Shown piece after piece: positions 27,636-38,524 of a stretch of DNA of 64,000 bases (position 1 is its first letter; the number at the start of each line of letters is the position of its first letter). The stretch covers positions 62,001 through 126,000 of the forward strand of contig NZ_WVVV01000007.1 in assembly GCF_012911015.1 (NCBI RefSeq), read 5' to 3'. A program made the position numbers and the translations under genes. The notes beneath the pieces were generated by a model that was not told where the DNA came from, searched no databases, and was given only the letters and a program-made list of their open reading frames with translations. Source of the DNA: Chelativorans sp. ZYF759. GTDB taxonomy: Bacteria; Pseudomonadota; Alphaproteobacteria; Rhizobiales; Rhizobiaceae.

Positions 27636-27718
27636 GGCGTTCTCCTTGCGGTTGGCGGTCTGACATAGAGCTTGAACGCAGTCTGTGCCACCCTCGGATG
27701 CCCGTCGAGGAGGATGCA

Positions 27719-28288
27719 ATGGGGAAATCGGACTACAGGCGCCCAGCCGAGAAGATCGACATGGCGTTGGAGGAAAGGGCGATACGACGCGACACGAGCA
27801 TCGCCTTTCTGGTGACGGTAGCCGCGTATTTCGGGGCTTACCGCCTCCTGCCGAAAGTCTTCGAGTTTCCGCAAGATGTCGCCCATGCGCTCGGCCTGGC
27901 GGCTATCGTCTGGGCGGTGCCTGCCCTCATATTGATGATCGCGATCCTGATGGTGTCGACGGGCCGCCGCTATTCTGCCGCCGACATTGGCGGGCAGGCA
28001 GCCGGATCGCCGAGCGAGACGCTGGCGGTCAGGGCGGCCTTCCTGCAGAACACGCTTGAGCAAACCGTTCTTGCGGCCGGCTTCTATTTTGCGCTGGCTG
28101 CTCTGGCGCGTGGCCCGTGGCTGGCGCTTCTGCCGGCCGCGGCCGCCTTGTTCGTGGTCGGGCGGACGCTCTTCTTTTTCGGCTATACACGCGGCGCGAA
28201 GGGACGCTCGCTCGGAATGAGCCTTACCATGCTGCCGAGCGCCGTCGGCTACCTGGTGCTGCTTTGGCTGCTGCTATTCGGAGCCTGA
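27719..28288 (+). CDS. MAPEG-family membrane protein
   Basis: The product has 189 residues from the ATG at 27719, preceded by GAGGAGG. Four membrane segments and the RAAFLQNTLEQTVLA motif mark the MAPEG superfamily. Family members include glutathione transferases and leukotriene synthases in eukaryotes; bacterial versions are mostly uncharacterised. It is convergent with ilvE, five bases apart. Confidence 0.8.
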   Translation: MGKSDYRRPAEKIDMALEERAIRRDTSIAFLVTVAAYFGAYRLLPKVFEFPQDVAHALGLAAIVWAVPALILMIAILMVSTGRRYSAADIGGQAAGSPSETLAVRAAFLQNTLEQTVLAAGFYFALAALARGPWLALLPAAAALFVVGRTLFFFGYTRGAKGRSLGMSLTMLPSAVGYLVLLWLLLFGA

Positions 28289-28293
28289 GCTGC

Positions 28294-29181
28294 TCATTCC
28301 GCTGCGGCGCGCTTGGGCTGAACCTCGGCCGAATAATCGTTCATCAATGTCGTGGTCAGCTCGCCGACCTCGAAACGATAGGGACCGATCTCCGAGACCG
28401 GGGTGACCTCGGCCGCTGTGCCGGTGAGGAAGCACTGCTCAAAGCCTTCCATCTCTTCAGGAAGGATGGTGCGCTCGACGACCTCGATACCGCGCCGCTT
28501 GGCCAGATCGATGGCCGTGCGCCGCGTGATGCCGTCCAGGAAGCAGTCGGGTGTGGGGGTGTGCAGACGGCCTTCCTTGACGAAAAAGACATTGGCCCCG
28601 GTCGCCTCGGCGACATGACCGCGCCAGTCGAGCATCAGGGCGTCCGCATAGCCCTTGGCCTCGGCGGCATGTTTCGACATCGTGCAGATCATGTACAGTC
28701 CGGCGGCTTTCGACTTGGAAGGTGCGGTGCGCGGGTCGGGGCGACGCCAGTCGGCCAGGTCCAGGCGAATGCCCTTGAGACGCTGCTTAGGATCGAAATA
28801 GCTCGGCCACTGCCAGATGGCGATGGCGAGGTTGATGCGGTTCTTCTGGGCGGAAACGCCCATCATCTCGCTGCCGCGCCAGGCGATGGGTCGGACATAG
28901 GCATCCGACAGGCCCTGCTTGGCGAGCAACTGGTTGCACGCATTGTCGATATCGGCGACTGACCAGGGAATCGTAAAGCCGAGGAGGCGGGCGGATTCGT
29001 GGAGGCGCTCGGTGTGCTGGGTCAGCTTGAAGATTTCGCCCCCATAAGCCCGCTCGCCCTCGAACACGGCGCTGGCATAATGGAGGCCGTGGGTCAGGAC
29101 ATGCACCTTGGCCTCTGACCATTTGACGAATTCGCCATTCATCCAGATATGACCGTCAAGCTGGTCGAAGGGAACGGACAT
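28294..29181 (-). CDS. ilvE: Branched-chain amino acid aminotransferase
   Basis: The product has 295 residues from the ATG at 29181. Fold-type IV PLP enzyme signatures are visible: the lysine in KSKAAGLYM and the EATGANVFFV, TPDCFLDGITRRT and conserved C-terminal acidic region. It interconverts branched-chain 2-oxo acids and their amino acids. The 5' region is shared with the divergent marR gene, separated by 216 bases including the operator-like repeat. Confidence 0.94.
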   Translation of the reverse strand: MSVPFDQLDGHIWMNGEFVKWSEAKVHVLTHGLHYASAVFEGERAYGGEIFKLTQHTERLHESARLLGFTIPWSVADIDNACNQLLAKQGLSDAYVRPIAWRGSEMMGVSAQKNRINLAIAIWQWPSYFDPKQRLKGIRLDLADWRRPDPRTAPSKSKAAGLYMICTMSKHAAEAKGYADALMLDWRGHVAEATGANVFFVKEGRLHTPTPDCFLDGITRRTAIDLAKRRGIEVVERTILPEEMEGFEQCFLTGTAAEVTPVSEIGPYRFEVGELTTTLMNDYSAEVQPKRAAAE

Positions 29182-29352
29182 GGTATTACCTCCCGTGGGG
29201 CACTCGCCCCTTAATGCAGGCTGCGGCGTTCTGGCGCCGAAACGAGGTGGCAAAATGTTAAGCGCGAGTCCGGAAGTTCCGATTATCCGACCAGTGCCGA
29301 CGTTTTCGTGCGCCAACGGCCTCAAAGCTTGCCAAAAATTACCAGCCGGGCT

Positions 29353-29381
29353 AATTTATGTCAACATGGCTGACATAAATT
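29353..29381. promoter_or_regulatory. Perfect inverted repeat upstream of marR (probable operator)
   Basis: Eleven-base arms AATTTATGTCA and TGACATAAATT surround a seven-base spacer, ending 16 bases before the marR ATG. Its size and position fit a MarR-dimer operator controlling marR (and possibly the divergent ilvE side). This is inference. Confidence 0.6.
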
Positions 29382-29397
29382 TCCGCAGGGGTTGGGC

Positions 29398-29925
29398 ATG
29401 ACTCTCGTCACCCGCAGGCAGGGCGCGGTCGAGGCCGCCCCAAGCGATGGTCTCGCCACGCAAGACGAGATCGACTTCGCGCTGATCGAGCTGCTCTTCT
29501 TCGCGTATCGCGACTTCACCTCGGATCCCGATCAGATTCTGGCCGATTACGGATTCGGCCGAGCGCATCACCGCATCCTTCACTTCGTGAATCGCAAGCC
29601 CGGCATGACCGTCGCCGAGTTGCTGGATGTGCTGAAGATCACCAAGCAGAGCCTGGCACGTGTCCTCAAGCAGTTGATCGATGCGGGCCATGTCGTTCAG
29701 CGTCAGGGGGCAAGGGATCGGCGACAGCGGCGTCTGTATCCGACGGAGCAAGGCAGCAGCCTGGCACTGGCTCTGGCCGCGCCACAGTCCCGCCGCATCG
29801 CCCGCGCATTGGAAGGCGCCTCTTCGGGCGACCGCGCAGCGGTCGAGAGCTTTCTCAAGCAGATGGTCGACCCGGATCTCAGGCCACAGATCGATCGGGT
29901 GCCGGGCGGCGTCCGCACTGAGTGA
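29398..29925 (+). CDS. MarR-family transcriptional regulator
   Basis: The product has 175 residues from the ATG at 29398. The winged helix-turn-helix spans about residues 60-120 (MTVAELLDVLKITKQSLARV, then QGARDRRQRRLYPTEQG), the usual MarR core. An inverted repeat immediately upstream suggests autoregulation. A response regulator follows 56 bases later in the same direction, so they may form a unit. Confidence 0.92.
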   Translation: MTLVTRRQGAVEAAPSDGLATQDEIDFALIELLFFAYRDFTSDPDQILADYGFGRAHHRILHFVNRKPGMTVAELLDVLKITKQSLARVLKQLIDAGHVVQRQGARDRRQRRLYPTEQGSSLALALAAPQSRRIARALEGASSGDRAAVESFLKQMVDPDLRPQIDRVPGGVRTE

Positions 29926-29981
29926 TACCAGCGGGCCAAAGATGTCAGCGACGGGTGGGGTCAGAAAGGAAGGAAGTCGAC

Positions 29982-30683
29982 ATGTCAGAAACGTCGAGAC
30001 CGGATGACGACGCGCCGCACCTGCTTGTGGTGGACGATGACACGCGTATCCGGAGCCTGCTGAAGCGGTATCTTGCCGAGAATGGCTTTCGCATCACGAT
30101 CGCCGGCAATGCGGAGGAGGCACGCGCCCGGCTGAGGGGACTGGAATTCGACCTCATCGTGCTGGACGTGATGATGCCGGGCGAGACGGGAGTGGAACTG
30201 ACCCAGTCCCTGCGCGCGGAGCGGGATGTCCCGATCCTCATGCTCACGGCACTGACGGAGACCGACAATCGCATCGAGGGCCTTGAAGCCGGTGCCGACG
30301 ATTATCTACCCAAGCCCTTCGATCCGCGCGAACTTATCCTGCGCATCAACAACATCCTGCGCCGCGGCGGTCCCCAGCAACAGCCGAAGCTCGAACAGGT
30401 GGTGTTCGGCCCCTATTCCTTCCAGATCGCGCGCCGCGAACTGAAGAAGGGCGGCGAGGCGCTCAAGCTGACCGATCGGGAACAGGAAATCCTGGCCATC
30501 TTCGCACAGCGTGCCGGAGAAACGATCCCGCGCCACGAACTTGTCGGCGAGGATGCCACGGTCGGAGAACGCACCATCGACGTGCAGATCAATCGCCTGC
30601 GGCGAAAGATCGAAAAGGATCCGGCAAACCCTACCTGGCTGCAGACCGTTCGCGGTATCGGCTACCGTCTGAGCGTCGAATAG
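29982..30683 (+). CDS. OmpR-family response regulator
   Basis: The product has 233 residues from the ATG at 29982. The receiver domain has the phospho-acceptor D62 in LDVMMPGE, DDD near residue 18-20 and the K in PKPFDPRE. The C-terminal winged helix ends TWLQTVRGIGYRLSV. It is an alphaproteobacterial OmpR-like regulator, similar to the PetR/EnvZ-partnered group. The matching sensor kinase is not adjacent; a candidate is at 41035, after the Mrp operon and a mechanosensitive channel. Confidence 0.92.
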   Translation: MSETSRPDDDAPHLLVVDDDTRIRSLLKRYLAENGFRITIAGNAEEARARLRGLEFDLIVLDVMMPGETGVELTQSLRAERDVPILMLTALTETDNRIEGLEAGADDYLPKPFDPRELILRINNILRRGGPQQQPKLEQVVFGPYSFQIARRELKKGGEALKLTDREQEILAIFAQRAGETIPRHELVGEDATVGERTIDVQINRLRRKIEKDPANPTWLQTVRGIGYRLSVE

Positions 30684-30718
30684 GATGGCCCGACCGGTCT
30701 GATTGGCCGGCCGGGTCC

Positions 30719-30733
30719 CCCGCGAAACGCGGG
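30719..30733. terminator. Hairpin between convergent response regulator and SH3 genes
   Basis: CCCGCG-AAA-CGCGGG, with a second imperfect inverted repeat just before it (CCCGACCGG and CCGGCCGGG). It lies between the response regulator stop and the SH3 gene stop and is probably a shared terminator region. Confidence 0.5.
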
Positions 30734-30736
30734 TGT

Positions 30737-31351
30737 TCAGTCGCGGTAACGGCGTTCGTCGCGCTCCCTGCCGTCAAACCTGCTCTGACCCCGCCAGCCT
30801 CGCTCCCAGTGGTCCGGCGCGCGGAACTCCGGCTGACGGTTCTGCTCTGAAGGGCGTGTAGCGGGACCGCGATCGCTGCGGTCGGGCACACGGATCTCGG
30901 GCTGCCGAGGCCTTTCAGTCGGACGGACATGGGAAGGCCCGGGTCGTCCGTGCGGGCGCTCCCACCTGTGGCGGTCGCGGTAGAAATCGCGGCGGCTGTA
31001 GTGGCGGTCCCAATAATCGCCGAAGCGGAAGGTGATGATGGGGGTGCCCATGCGGTACATGGCGTCGGGGCCAACATAGCGGCGGCCACGCTCGACAAAT
31101 GCCAGATAGTTGGACGACATCCAGCCGCGCAGGCCGTCGAAGTCCACGTCGCACCAGGCGCGCTGGCTGAGGCAGCCATAGACATAGATTTCCTCGCCAG
31201 CCCGCGCGATATCGACGACGGGGTAGTCGACGCCGGGTCCCGCCCGGACGTTCACATTGTGGGTCGCGTAGGCGAGTTGTCCGGCAACGGCGATGCCCGG
31301 CAGGGACAGCAAGCCCAGGGTGGCCAGAATTCCAATGGTCTTGATCGTCAT
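30737..31351 (-). CDS. Secreted SH3b-domain protein
   Basis: The product has 204 residues from the ATG at 31351. A signal peptide (residues 1-25, ending AVAG) precedes a bacterial SH3 domain (THNVNVRAGPGVDYPVVDI, then CDVDFDGLRGWMSSNYL) near residues 30-90. The last ~100 residues are very rich in Arg, Pro and His. Such proteins are usually periplasmic or cell-wall-associated; the function is unknown. Confidence 0.85.
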   Translation of the reverse strand: MTIKTIGILATLGLLSLPGIAVAGQLAYATHNVNVRAGPGVDYPVVDIARAGEEIYVYGCLSQRAWCDVDFDGLRGWMSSNYLAFVERGRRYVGPDAMYRMGTPIITFRFGDYWDRHYSRRDFYRDRHRWERPHGRPGPSHVRPTERPRQPEIRVPDRSDRGPATRPSEQNRQPEFRAPDHWERGWRGQSRFDGRERDERRYRD

Positions 31352-31518
31352 CGTGTCTATCTCCTGCGTCCATGTTCGGCGGACGTTTGCACGGGTTCTA
31401 CACATTCGTCGATGAACCGTTGCTGAACCGATCGGCGTTCGGGGCCGCCGCCGGAACCTGACCGACAGCGATGCGTTTCCGCTTCACAGCGCTACCGGGG
31501 TGTGCAAATCTTTCCGAC

Positions 31519-31998
31519 ATGGCAAGCAGACTGGTCTTCATCAAAAGGCTCGCGATTTTCCTTGGCCTCTGGCTTGTCCTCACGGGTGCGTCGCCGTCCG
31601 GCCTCGCCTTCGGGATTCCGACTGCCGTCATGGCCGCCATGTTCAGCATGCGCCTCCTGCCATCCGGGGGGAGGGGGGTGCGGGTGGGGGCGGTGATGGC
31701 CATGGTGCCGGGTTTTATGGCCCAGTCGGTGCGCGGCGGCATCGATGTCGCGTGGCGCGCCTTCCATCCAAGCCTGCCGGTCGCGCCGGGCTGGCTGCAC
31801 TGGCGCACGAAGCTGCCGCGGGGCGGACCGCGTGTCACGCTGGGCAGCGAACTGAGCCTCCTGCCCGGCACGCTGGTCGCCGGCAGCCGGGGCGACATCC
31901 TCTATGTCCATTGCCTCGACATCCGCAAGGACATCGCCGGCGAGATCGCGGCCGAAGAGGCGCGCATCGCCCGCACCATAGGCGAGGCGCCCGGATGA
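31519..31998 (+). CDS. mrpE: Mrp-type antiporter subunit E
   Basis: The product has 159 residues from the ATG at 31519; an in-frame ATG at 31471 would add 16 residues not seen in the family. The MrpE pattern (a short N-terminus, a LGLWLVLTGASPSGLAFGI membrane segment, and a hydrophilic C-terminal half with SVRGGIDVAWRAFHPSLPV) is clear. It is the first gene of an eight-gene Mrp-like cation/proton antiporter operon. MrpE in other bacteria contributes to antiporter assembly or activity but is not itself thought to transport. Confidence 0.85.
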   Translation: MASRLVFIKRLAIFLGLWLVLTGASPSGLAFGIPTAVMAAMFSMRLLPSGGRGVRVGAVMAMVPGFMAQSVRGGIDVAWRAFHPSLPVAPGWLHWRTKLPRGGPRVTLGSELSLLPGTLVAGSRGDILYVHCLDIRKDIAGEIAAEEARIARTIGEAPG

Positions 31999-32279
31999 GC
32001 GAATTTCTCCTGCTCGCCGCGCTCTTCCTCCTGGGAACAATCGCGCTCGGTTTCCTGCGTGTTCATTGGGGCCCAAGCCGCGCGGACCGGATCGCCAGCG
32101 CACAGCTGGTCGGTACCGGCGGCGTTGCCATGACGCTGCTGCTCGCCGCAGCCGGCGGCAACAGCGCCATCATCGACGTGGGGCTGGTGCTCGCCCTGCT
32201 GGCCGCCTTCGCGGCGGTCGCCTTCGTGAAGTCGACCAGCGCCGACGGGGCCGGCGACCCGGAGGAGAACGACGAATGA
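31995..32279 (+). CDS. mrpF: Mrp-type antiporter subunit F
   Basis: The product has 94 residues with three membrane segments. WGPSRADRIASAQLVGTGG is the MrpF-type motif. The start overlaps the mrpE stop (ATGA). It is one of the small subunits of the Mrp complex. Confidence 0.9.
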   Translation: MSEFLLLAALFLLGTIALGFLRVHWGPSRADRIASAQLVGTGGVAMTLLLAAAGGNSAIIDVGLVLALLAAFAAVAFVKSTSADGAGDPEENDE

Positions 32280-32590
32280 GCGGCTTCGCCAATGTGCTGA
32301 CGGTCATCCTGGTCAGCGTCGGTCTCGTCTTCTTCCTGGCCGGTTCGGTCGGGCTGCTGCGCTTCCCCGACCTCCATAGCCGCCTCCATGCGCTGACCAA
32401 GGCCGACAATCTCGGGCTCGGCCTGATCGCGCTCGGCGTCGCGTTCCAGATCGGCGAGCCATACGCGATCGTCAAGCTGGCCCTGGTATGGTTGCTGGCT
32501 GTCCTGGCCGCGGCCAGTGTCGCGCAACTGATCGCGCGCAGTGCGCTCGACCGCCTTCCGGCGGAAGGTCAGGCGGACAGGCAGGCATGA
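32276..32590 (+). CDS. mrpG: Mrp-type antiporter subunit G
   Basis: The product has 104 residues, three membrane segments, with the LRFPDLHSRLHALTKADNLG motif of the MrpG family. The start overlaps the mrpF stop (ATGA). It is a small subunit of the Mrp complex. Confidence 0.92.
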   Translation: MSGFANVLTVILVSVGLVFFLAGSVGLLRFPDLHSRLHALTKADNLGLGLIALGVAFQIGEPYAIVKLALVWLLAVLAAASVAQLIARSALDRLPAEGQADRQA

Positions 32591-33525
32591 ACGCCGCCCT
32601 CCTGCTCGACGCGGGCCTTTGCCTCCTGATCCTGACAGCGGCCGTCCTTGCCATGACCGGTCGCGACCTGTTCGGGGCGATCGCCTTCTTCATCGTCTAC
32701 GGCATACTCATTGCGCTGGCCTGGGTGCGGCTGGAGGCCGTGGATGTGGCGCTGGCCGAAGCCGCGATCGGCGCCGGTCTCACCGGTGTGCTCCTCATCG
32801 GCGCCTGGTCGCTGCTGCGGCGCGCCGGCGTGTCCGAGGCGCATGAACTGTCACATTGGGGGCTGAGGCTCGTCGCCGGACTCGCATCCGCGGCGACAAC
32901 CGTTGTTCTCGCCGCCGCGGTACTGGCATTGCCGCCCGGGCGCGAGGGTCTTGCCCCGCTGGTCACGGAGCGACTTGCGGATCACGGCGTGTCCAACCCG
33001 GTCACCGGGGTGCTGCTCGATTTCCGTGCCTATGACACGCTGATGGAGAGCATCGTGCTGCTCGTGGCGCTGGTGGCGGTCTGGGCGTTGACGCCGGCTT
33101 CCGCCTGGGGCGGCGTGCCGGGCATGCGCCAGCACGCGCGGCCCGACGGCGTGCTCGCCATGTTCGGGCGGCTGCTTCCGCCCATCGGCCTGGTGATGGC
33201 CGTCTACCTCGTCTGGGCCGGCAGCTCGCAGCCGGGTGGGGCCTTCCAGGCCGGAACCGTGCTCGCCGCCGTCTGGCTGCTCGTGGTGATGGCCGGCATC
33301 TATGACGAGCCGCCGATCTCAAGCGGGCTGCTGCGCACCGCGCTCGTGGCCGGCCCGGCAGTATTCCTTGCCATCGGCATCGCCGGCCTGGGTGCCGGCG
33401 CCTTGCTGGCGTATCCGGATGAATATGCCTATGGCCTGATCCTCCTGATCGAGTTCACCCTGACCTTCTCGATCGGGGCTACCCTGGCGCTGCTGGTCGC
33501 AGGCCGCGCGAGGCGGGCGGCATGA
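32587..33525 (+). CDS. DUF4040 (MrpA C-terminal)-MrpB fusion subunit
   Basis: The product has 312 residues. The first ~80 (LTAAVLAMTGRDLFGAIAFF, then ALAEAAIGAGLTGVLLIGAW) match the DUF4040/MbhD region that is normally the C-terminal part of MrpA. The last ~150 (GRLLPPIGLVMAVYLVWAGS, then SSQPGGAFQAGTVLAAVWLL) match MrpB. This fusion occurs in group 2-type Mrp operons and in some archaeal hydrogenase-linked complexes. It is the fourth gene of the operon, coupled by ATGA overlaps. Confidence 0.85.
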   Translation: MNAALLLDAGLCLLILTAAVLAMTGRDLFGAIAFFIVYGILIALAWVRLEAVDVALAEAAIGAGLTGVLLIGAWSLLRRAGVSEAHELSHWGLRLVAGLASAATTVVLAAAVLALPPGREGLAPLVTERLADHGVSNPVTGVLLDFRAYDTLMESIVLLVALVAVWALTPASAWGGVPGMRQHARPDGVLAMFGRLLPPIGLVMAVYLVWAGSSQPGGAFQAGTVLAAVWLLVVMAGIYDEPPISSGLLRTALVAGPAVFLAIGIAGLGAGALLAYPDEYAYGLILLIEFTLTFSIGATLALLVAGRARRAA

Positions 33526-33857
33526 TGGCGACTATCGATTCAGCCCTCCTGTTTGCACTCACAGGCTGCGTCCTCATCGGCCTCGGCCTCTACGGCTTCA
33601 TCGTGCATGCGCATCTCCTGCGGCGCATCCTCGCCTTCAACGTGATCGGCTCGGGCATCTTCCTGCTGTTCGGCGCGCTCGGCTATCTGGGCGCGGGCCA
33701 GGGCACCGATCCCGTGCCGCAGGCCCTGATCATCACGGGCATCGTGGTCGCGCTTTCGCTGACGGCCTTCGCCATTGCGCTCGTCATCAAGCTTGCCGAA
33801 GAAGAGAAGACAGCCGTCCTCGACGCGGCGAAGACCGCCGAGGACCTCCACGAATGA
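33522..33857 (+). CDS. mrpC: Mrp-type antiporter subunit C (NuoK-like)
   Basis: The product has 111 residues with three membrane segments, related to the NuoK subunit of complex I (IGLGLYGFIVHAHLLRRILA, and the DPVPQALIITGIVVALSLTA motif). Coupled to neighbours by overlaps of four bases. It is the small membrane subunit near the antiporter-like subunits. Confidence 0.92.
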   Translation: MMATIDSALLFALTGCVLIGLGLYGFIVHAHLLRRILAFNVIGSGIFLLFGALGYLGAGQGTDPVPQALIITGIVVALSLTAFAIALVIKLAEEEKTAVLDAAKTAEDLHE

Positions 33858-35337
33858 CGGGCGTTATCGTGAGCGCGTTCCCGGCGATCGAATTGTCGAT
33901 CGCCCTGCCGCTGGTGGCATTGCTGACAGCAATCCTGATCGGCGGCAAGCTGGCGCCCCGCCTGATCCTGGCGGTTGGGCCGCTCATGATGGCGCTGACA
34001 GGTATCGTCGCCTGGCAGGTCGCCGAGGGCGATCCGACACGGGTCGAACTGGGTGGCTGGGAAGCGCCGCTCGGCATCGCGCTCTTTGCGGACGGCCTGT
34101 CGAGCAGCTTCCTGCTGCTGACGGCGATCATCATGTCGGCTGTCGGCATAGTGGCCATGGCAGGCTTCGACGCGCGAGATGGCGAGACCTCGCGGAGCTA
34201 CAGCTTCTGGGCCCTGTTCTACGGCATGTGGGCAGCATTGAACGGTGTGTTCCTCGGCGCCGATTTCTTCAATCTCTATGTCGCCATCGAACTCCTGACC
34301 ATCACGGCGGTCGGCATGGTCGCACTGGGCGGCACGCGGGCGGCGATCCGCTATCTGCTGTTCGCACTGGCGGGATCGCTGGCCTACCTTACCGGCGTGG
34401 TGTTGCTCTATGCGGAGGCCGGCACACTCGACATGTCGCTGCTCGCCGCCAACGAGGGCGACGCTTCGGTGAGGCTCGTCGCCGGCGGGCTGATGACGGC
34501 AGGATTGCTCGCCAAGACGGCACTGTTTCCCCTGCACGCCTGGCTGCCGCCGGCACATGGAGGCGCTCCCGCGCCGGCCAGCGCCATGCTGTCGGCGCTG
34601 GTGGTGAAGGCTTCATTCTTCATCATCGTACGGCTCTGGTTCGACGTCATGCCGGAAGCGGCCGGCCCCGTCCTCGTGCAGCTGATCGGCATTCTGGGCG
34701 GAACGGCGATCCTCTATGGCTCGTTGCTCGCGCTGCGCCAGGCGCGGCTCAAGATGATCATCGCCTATTCGACGGTCGCCCAGCTCGGCTATCTCTTCCT
34801 GATCTTCCCGCTCTCAGGCGGCATAGCGGGAGAGATGCCCTGGGCAGCGGGCGCGTGGTCGGGCGGCATGTTCCATGCATTGGCGCACGGCCTCGCAAAG
34901 GCCGCTGCCTTCCTGGCGGCCGGGCTCATCATAGAGGCGCTTGGCCACGACCGCATCGATGACATGAAGGGAATTGCCCGGGCCATGCCGGTCACGGTCT
35001 TTGCCTTCGGCATCGCGGCCATTTCCCTGATGGGCCTGCCGCCGAGCGGGGGGTTCATGGCCAAGTATCTGATGCTGACGGCGGCCCTCGCCGGCGGCCA
35101 CGTGGTGATCGCGCTGGTGATGATGGCGGGTGGCCTACTGGCCGCAGCCTATCTGTTCCGGCCGGTCAACCGGGCCTTCAGCGGATCCGACATTCCCGAA
35201 GTCGCGTATGTCGCCTACTGGCGGCAATGGGTACCGCTGATCCTCGCCCTTCTCGCAATGCTTCTCGGCGTCGTCTCGGCGGGACCCTACGAGTTTATCC
35301 AGATCGGGCGGGCGGTGACCGCGGAGGTCGGCATAGA

Positions 35338-35341
<4 letters not shown>
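33854..35341 (+). CDS. mrpD: Mrp-type antiporter subunit D (NuoN/M-like)
   Basis: The 495-residue product has about 14 membrane segments. The proton-conducting signatures are TALFPLHAWLPPAHGGAPAP and the KMIIAYSTVAQLGYL block; lysines and an acidic residue in the GADFFNLYVAIELLTI segment are the usual channel residues. Related to NuoL/M/N of complex I. The start overlaps the mrpC stop (ATGA). Confidence 0.93.
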
Positions 35342-36806
<1,465 letters not shown>

Positions 36807-36810
<4 letters not shown>

Positions 36811-38510
36811 ACGCCGAAGCCCTGATCCTCCTCGCCCCCGTCGTGGCGCTGCCGCTGCTGCTTTCCGTGCTTGCCCTCTCGCCGATCTTCAACAAGCGCG
36901 CCCTCGACCTGCTGCCGGTTGCCCCGCTGCCCGGGCTGATCGCAGCCTTCCTCGTGCCTGCGGGAACGGTGCTGGAAGCGCCCGCACTGCTGTTCGGCTT
37001 GCGGCTGGAGATGACGGGGGAAGGCGCTCTCTTCCTCGGCTTCGCTTCCGCCTTGTGGATGGCGGCCGGCTTCTTTGCCCGCGCCTACATGAAAGGCGGA
37101 CGTGACCTGGCGGTCTTCTGCGCTTTCTGGTGCCTGACGCTGGCAGGCAATCTGACCGTCTTTCTGGCGGGCGACGCCGCCACTTTCTACCTCGCCTTCA
37201 CCTGTGTCTCGCTGGCCGCCTATCCGCTCGTGGTACACGAACGCAATGTCCGTGCGATGCGCGCCGGGCTGGTCTACATCGTGCTGGCGCTGATCGGCGA
37301 GACGCTGCTTCTCCTCGGTGTGCTGCTTGCCGTCGCGGCCGCCGACGGGATCCTGATCTCGGACGTCAGGGACGCGCTTGGCGCTTCGGGCGACAGCCTC
37401 ACCATCGCGCTTCTGGTCGCGGGCTTCGGCATCAAGGCCGGCATGGTGCCGCTGCATGTCTGGCTGCCGCTTGCGCATCCCGCCGCCCCGACGCCGGCCT
37501 CCGCGGTACTCAGCGGAGCGATCGTCAAGGCCGGCATATTCGGACTGATCCAGTTCCTGCCGCTGGGCAGCGACGCGGGAACGTGGGGACAGATCCTCAT
37601 GGCCATCGGCATTTTCGGCAGCTGGTTCGGCATCCTGGTCGGGCTGACCCAATCCAACCCGAAGACGGTGCTTGCCTATTCGACGGTCAGCCAGATGGGC
37701 ATCGTCATCGCAGCGATCGGCGGCGGGCTGGAAGTCGGGGCAGGTGCCGTCGCGGTGGCGGCTGCAACGCTCTATGCCCTGCATCACGGACTGGCCAAGG
37801 GCGCGCTGTTCATGGGCGTCGGGGTGATGCAGAAGATCGGGCGCAAGGGTTCCGGCTACGTGACGGCCGCGCTCACCCTGGTCGCGCTTTCGGTCGCCGG
37901 CCTGCCACTCCTGGGTGGGGCGCTTGCAAAACTCGCCATCAAGCCTCCCCTGGGCGGCGGTGTGGCGGAACTGCTGGTGACGGCGAGCGCGGCGGGCACC
38001 AGCCTGTTGCTTCTGCGGTTCCTGTTTCTGGTGCAGGACCTGCGCAGCAAGAGCAATTCGGCGCGGCCGCCTCTCGCCATGACCCTGCCCTTCGCAGCCA
38101 TGGGCGCGGGTGCGCTCGTGATGCCATGGCTGCTGTTCGAGGACTGGTCGGGACAGGACCTCGCCTATGCGTTCGAACTGGGCAATCTGGGCACGGCGCT
38201 GTGGCCGCTGCTGGCGGGTGGCGCGCTGGCCGCGGTCTTTGTCGGCTTCCGGCCTCGCAGGCTGCCCGCGGTGCCCGAAGGCGATCTGGTGGTGCCCATC
38301 GAAGCGCTGGCGCGGCGTGGCATGGCGGCCTGGCGCCGGGGCGCCGAGACGCTGCCGCACGCGGCGCCCGAAGTGCGCCGGCCGCTGCTTGCCGCCGCCG
38401 GACTGTGGCTCGGCCGGGTCGAAGGCCGGCTCGCCAACTGGGCGGTTGCCGGAACGCTGATGGTCCTTCTCCTGCTGGCGATGCTCCTGGCGGATCGGCT
38501 GCTCGGCTGA
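36807..38510 (+). CDS. Third antiporter-like (HyfB/NuoL-type) subunit
   Basis: The product has 567 residues, with a NuoL/HyfB-like membrane core (MVPLHVWLPLAHPAAPTPAS and the PKTVLAYSTVSQMGIVIAAI motif) and a C-terminal extension carrying a short arginine-rich cytoplasmic segment and a terminal membrane helix. It is the last gene of the operon, coupled by ATGA to the previous gene. A third antiporter subunit is unusual compared with classical Mrp complexes. Confidence 0.88.
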
Positions 38511-38524
38511 GGCCCTGGCCGGGT

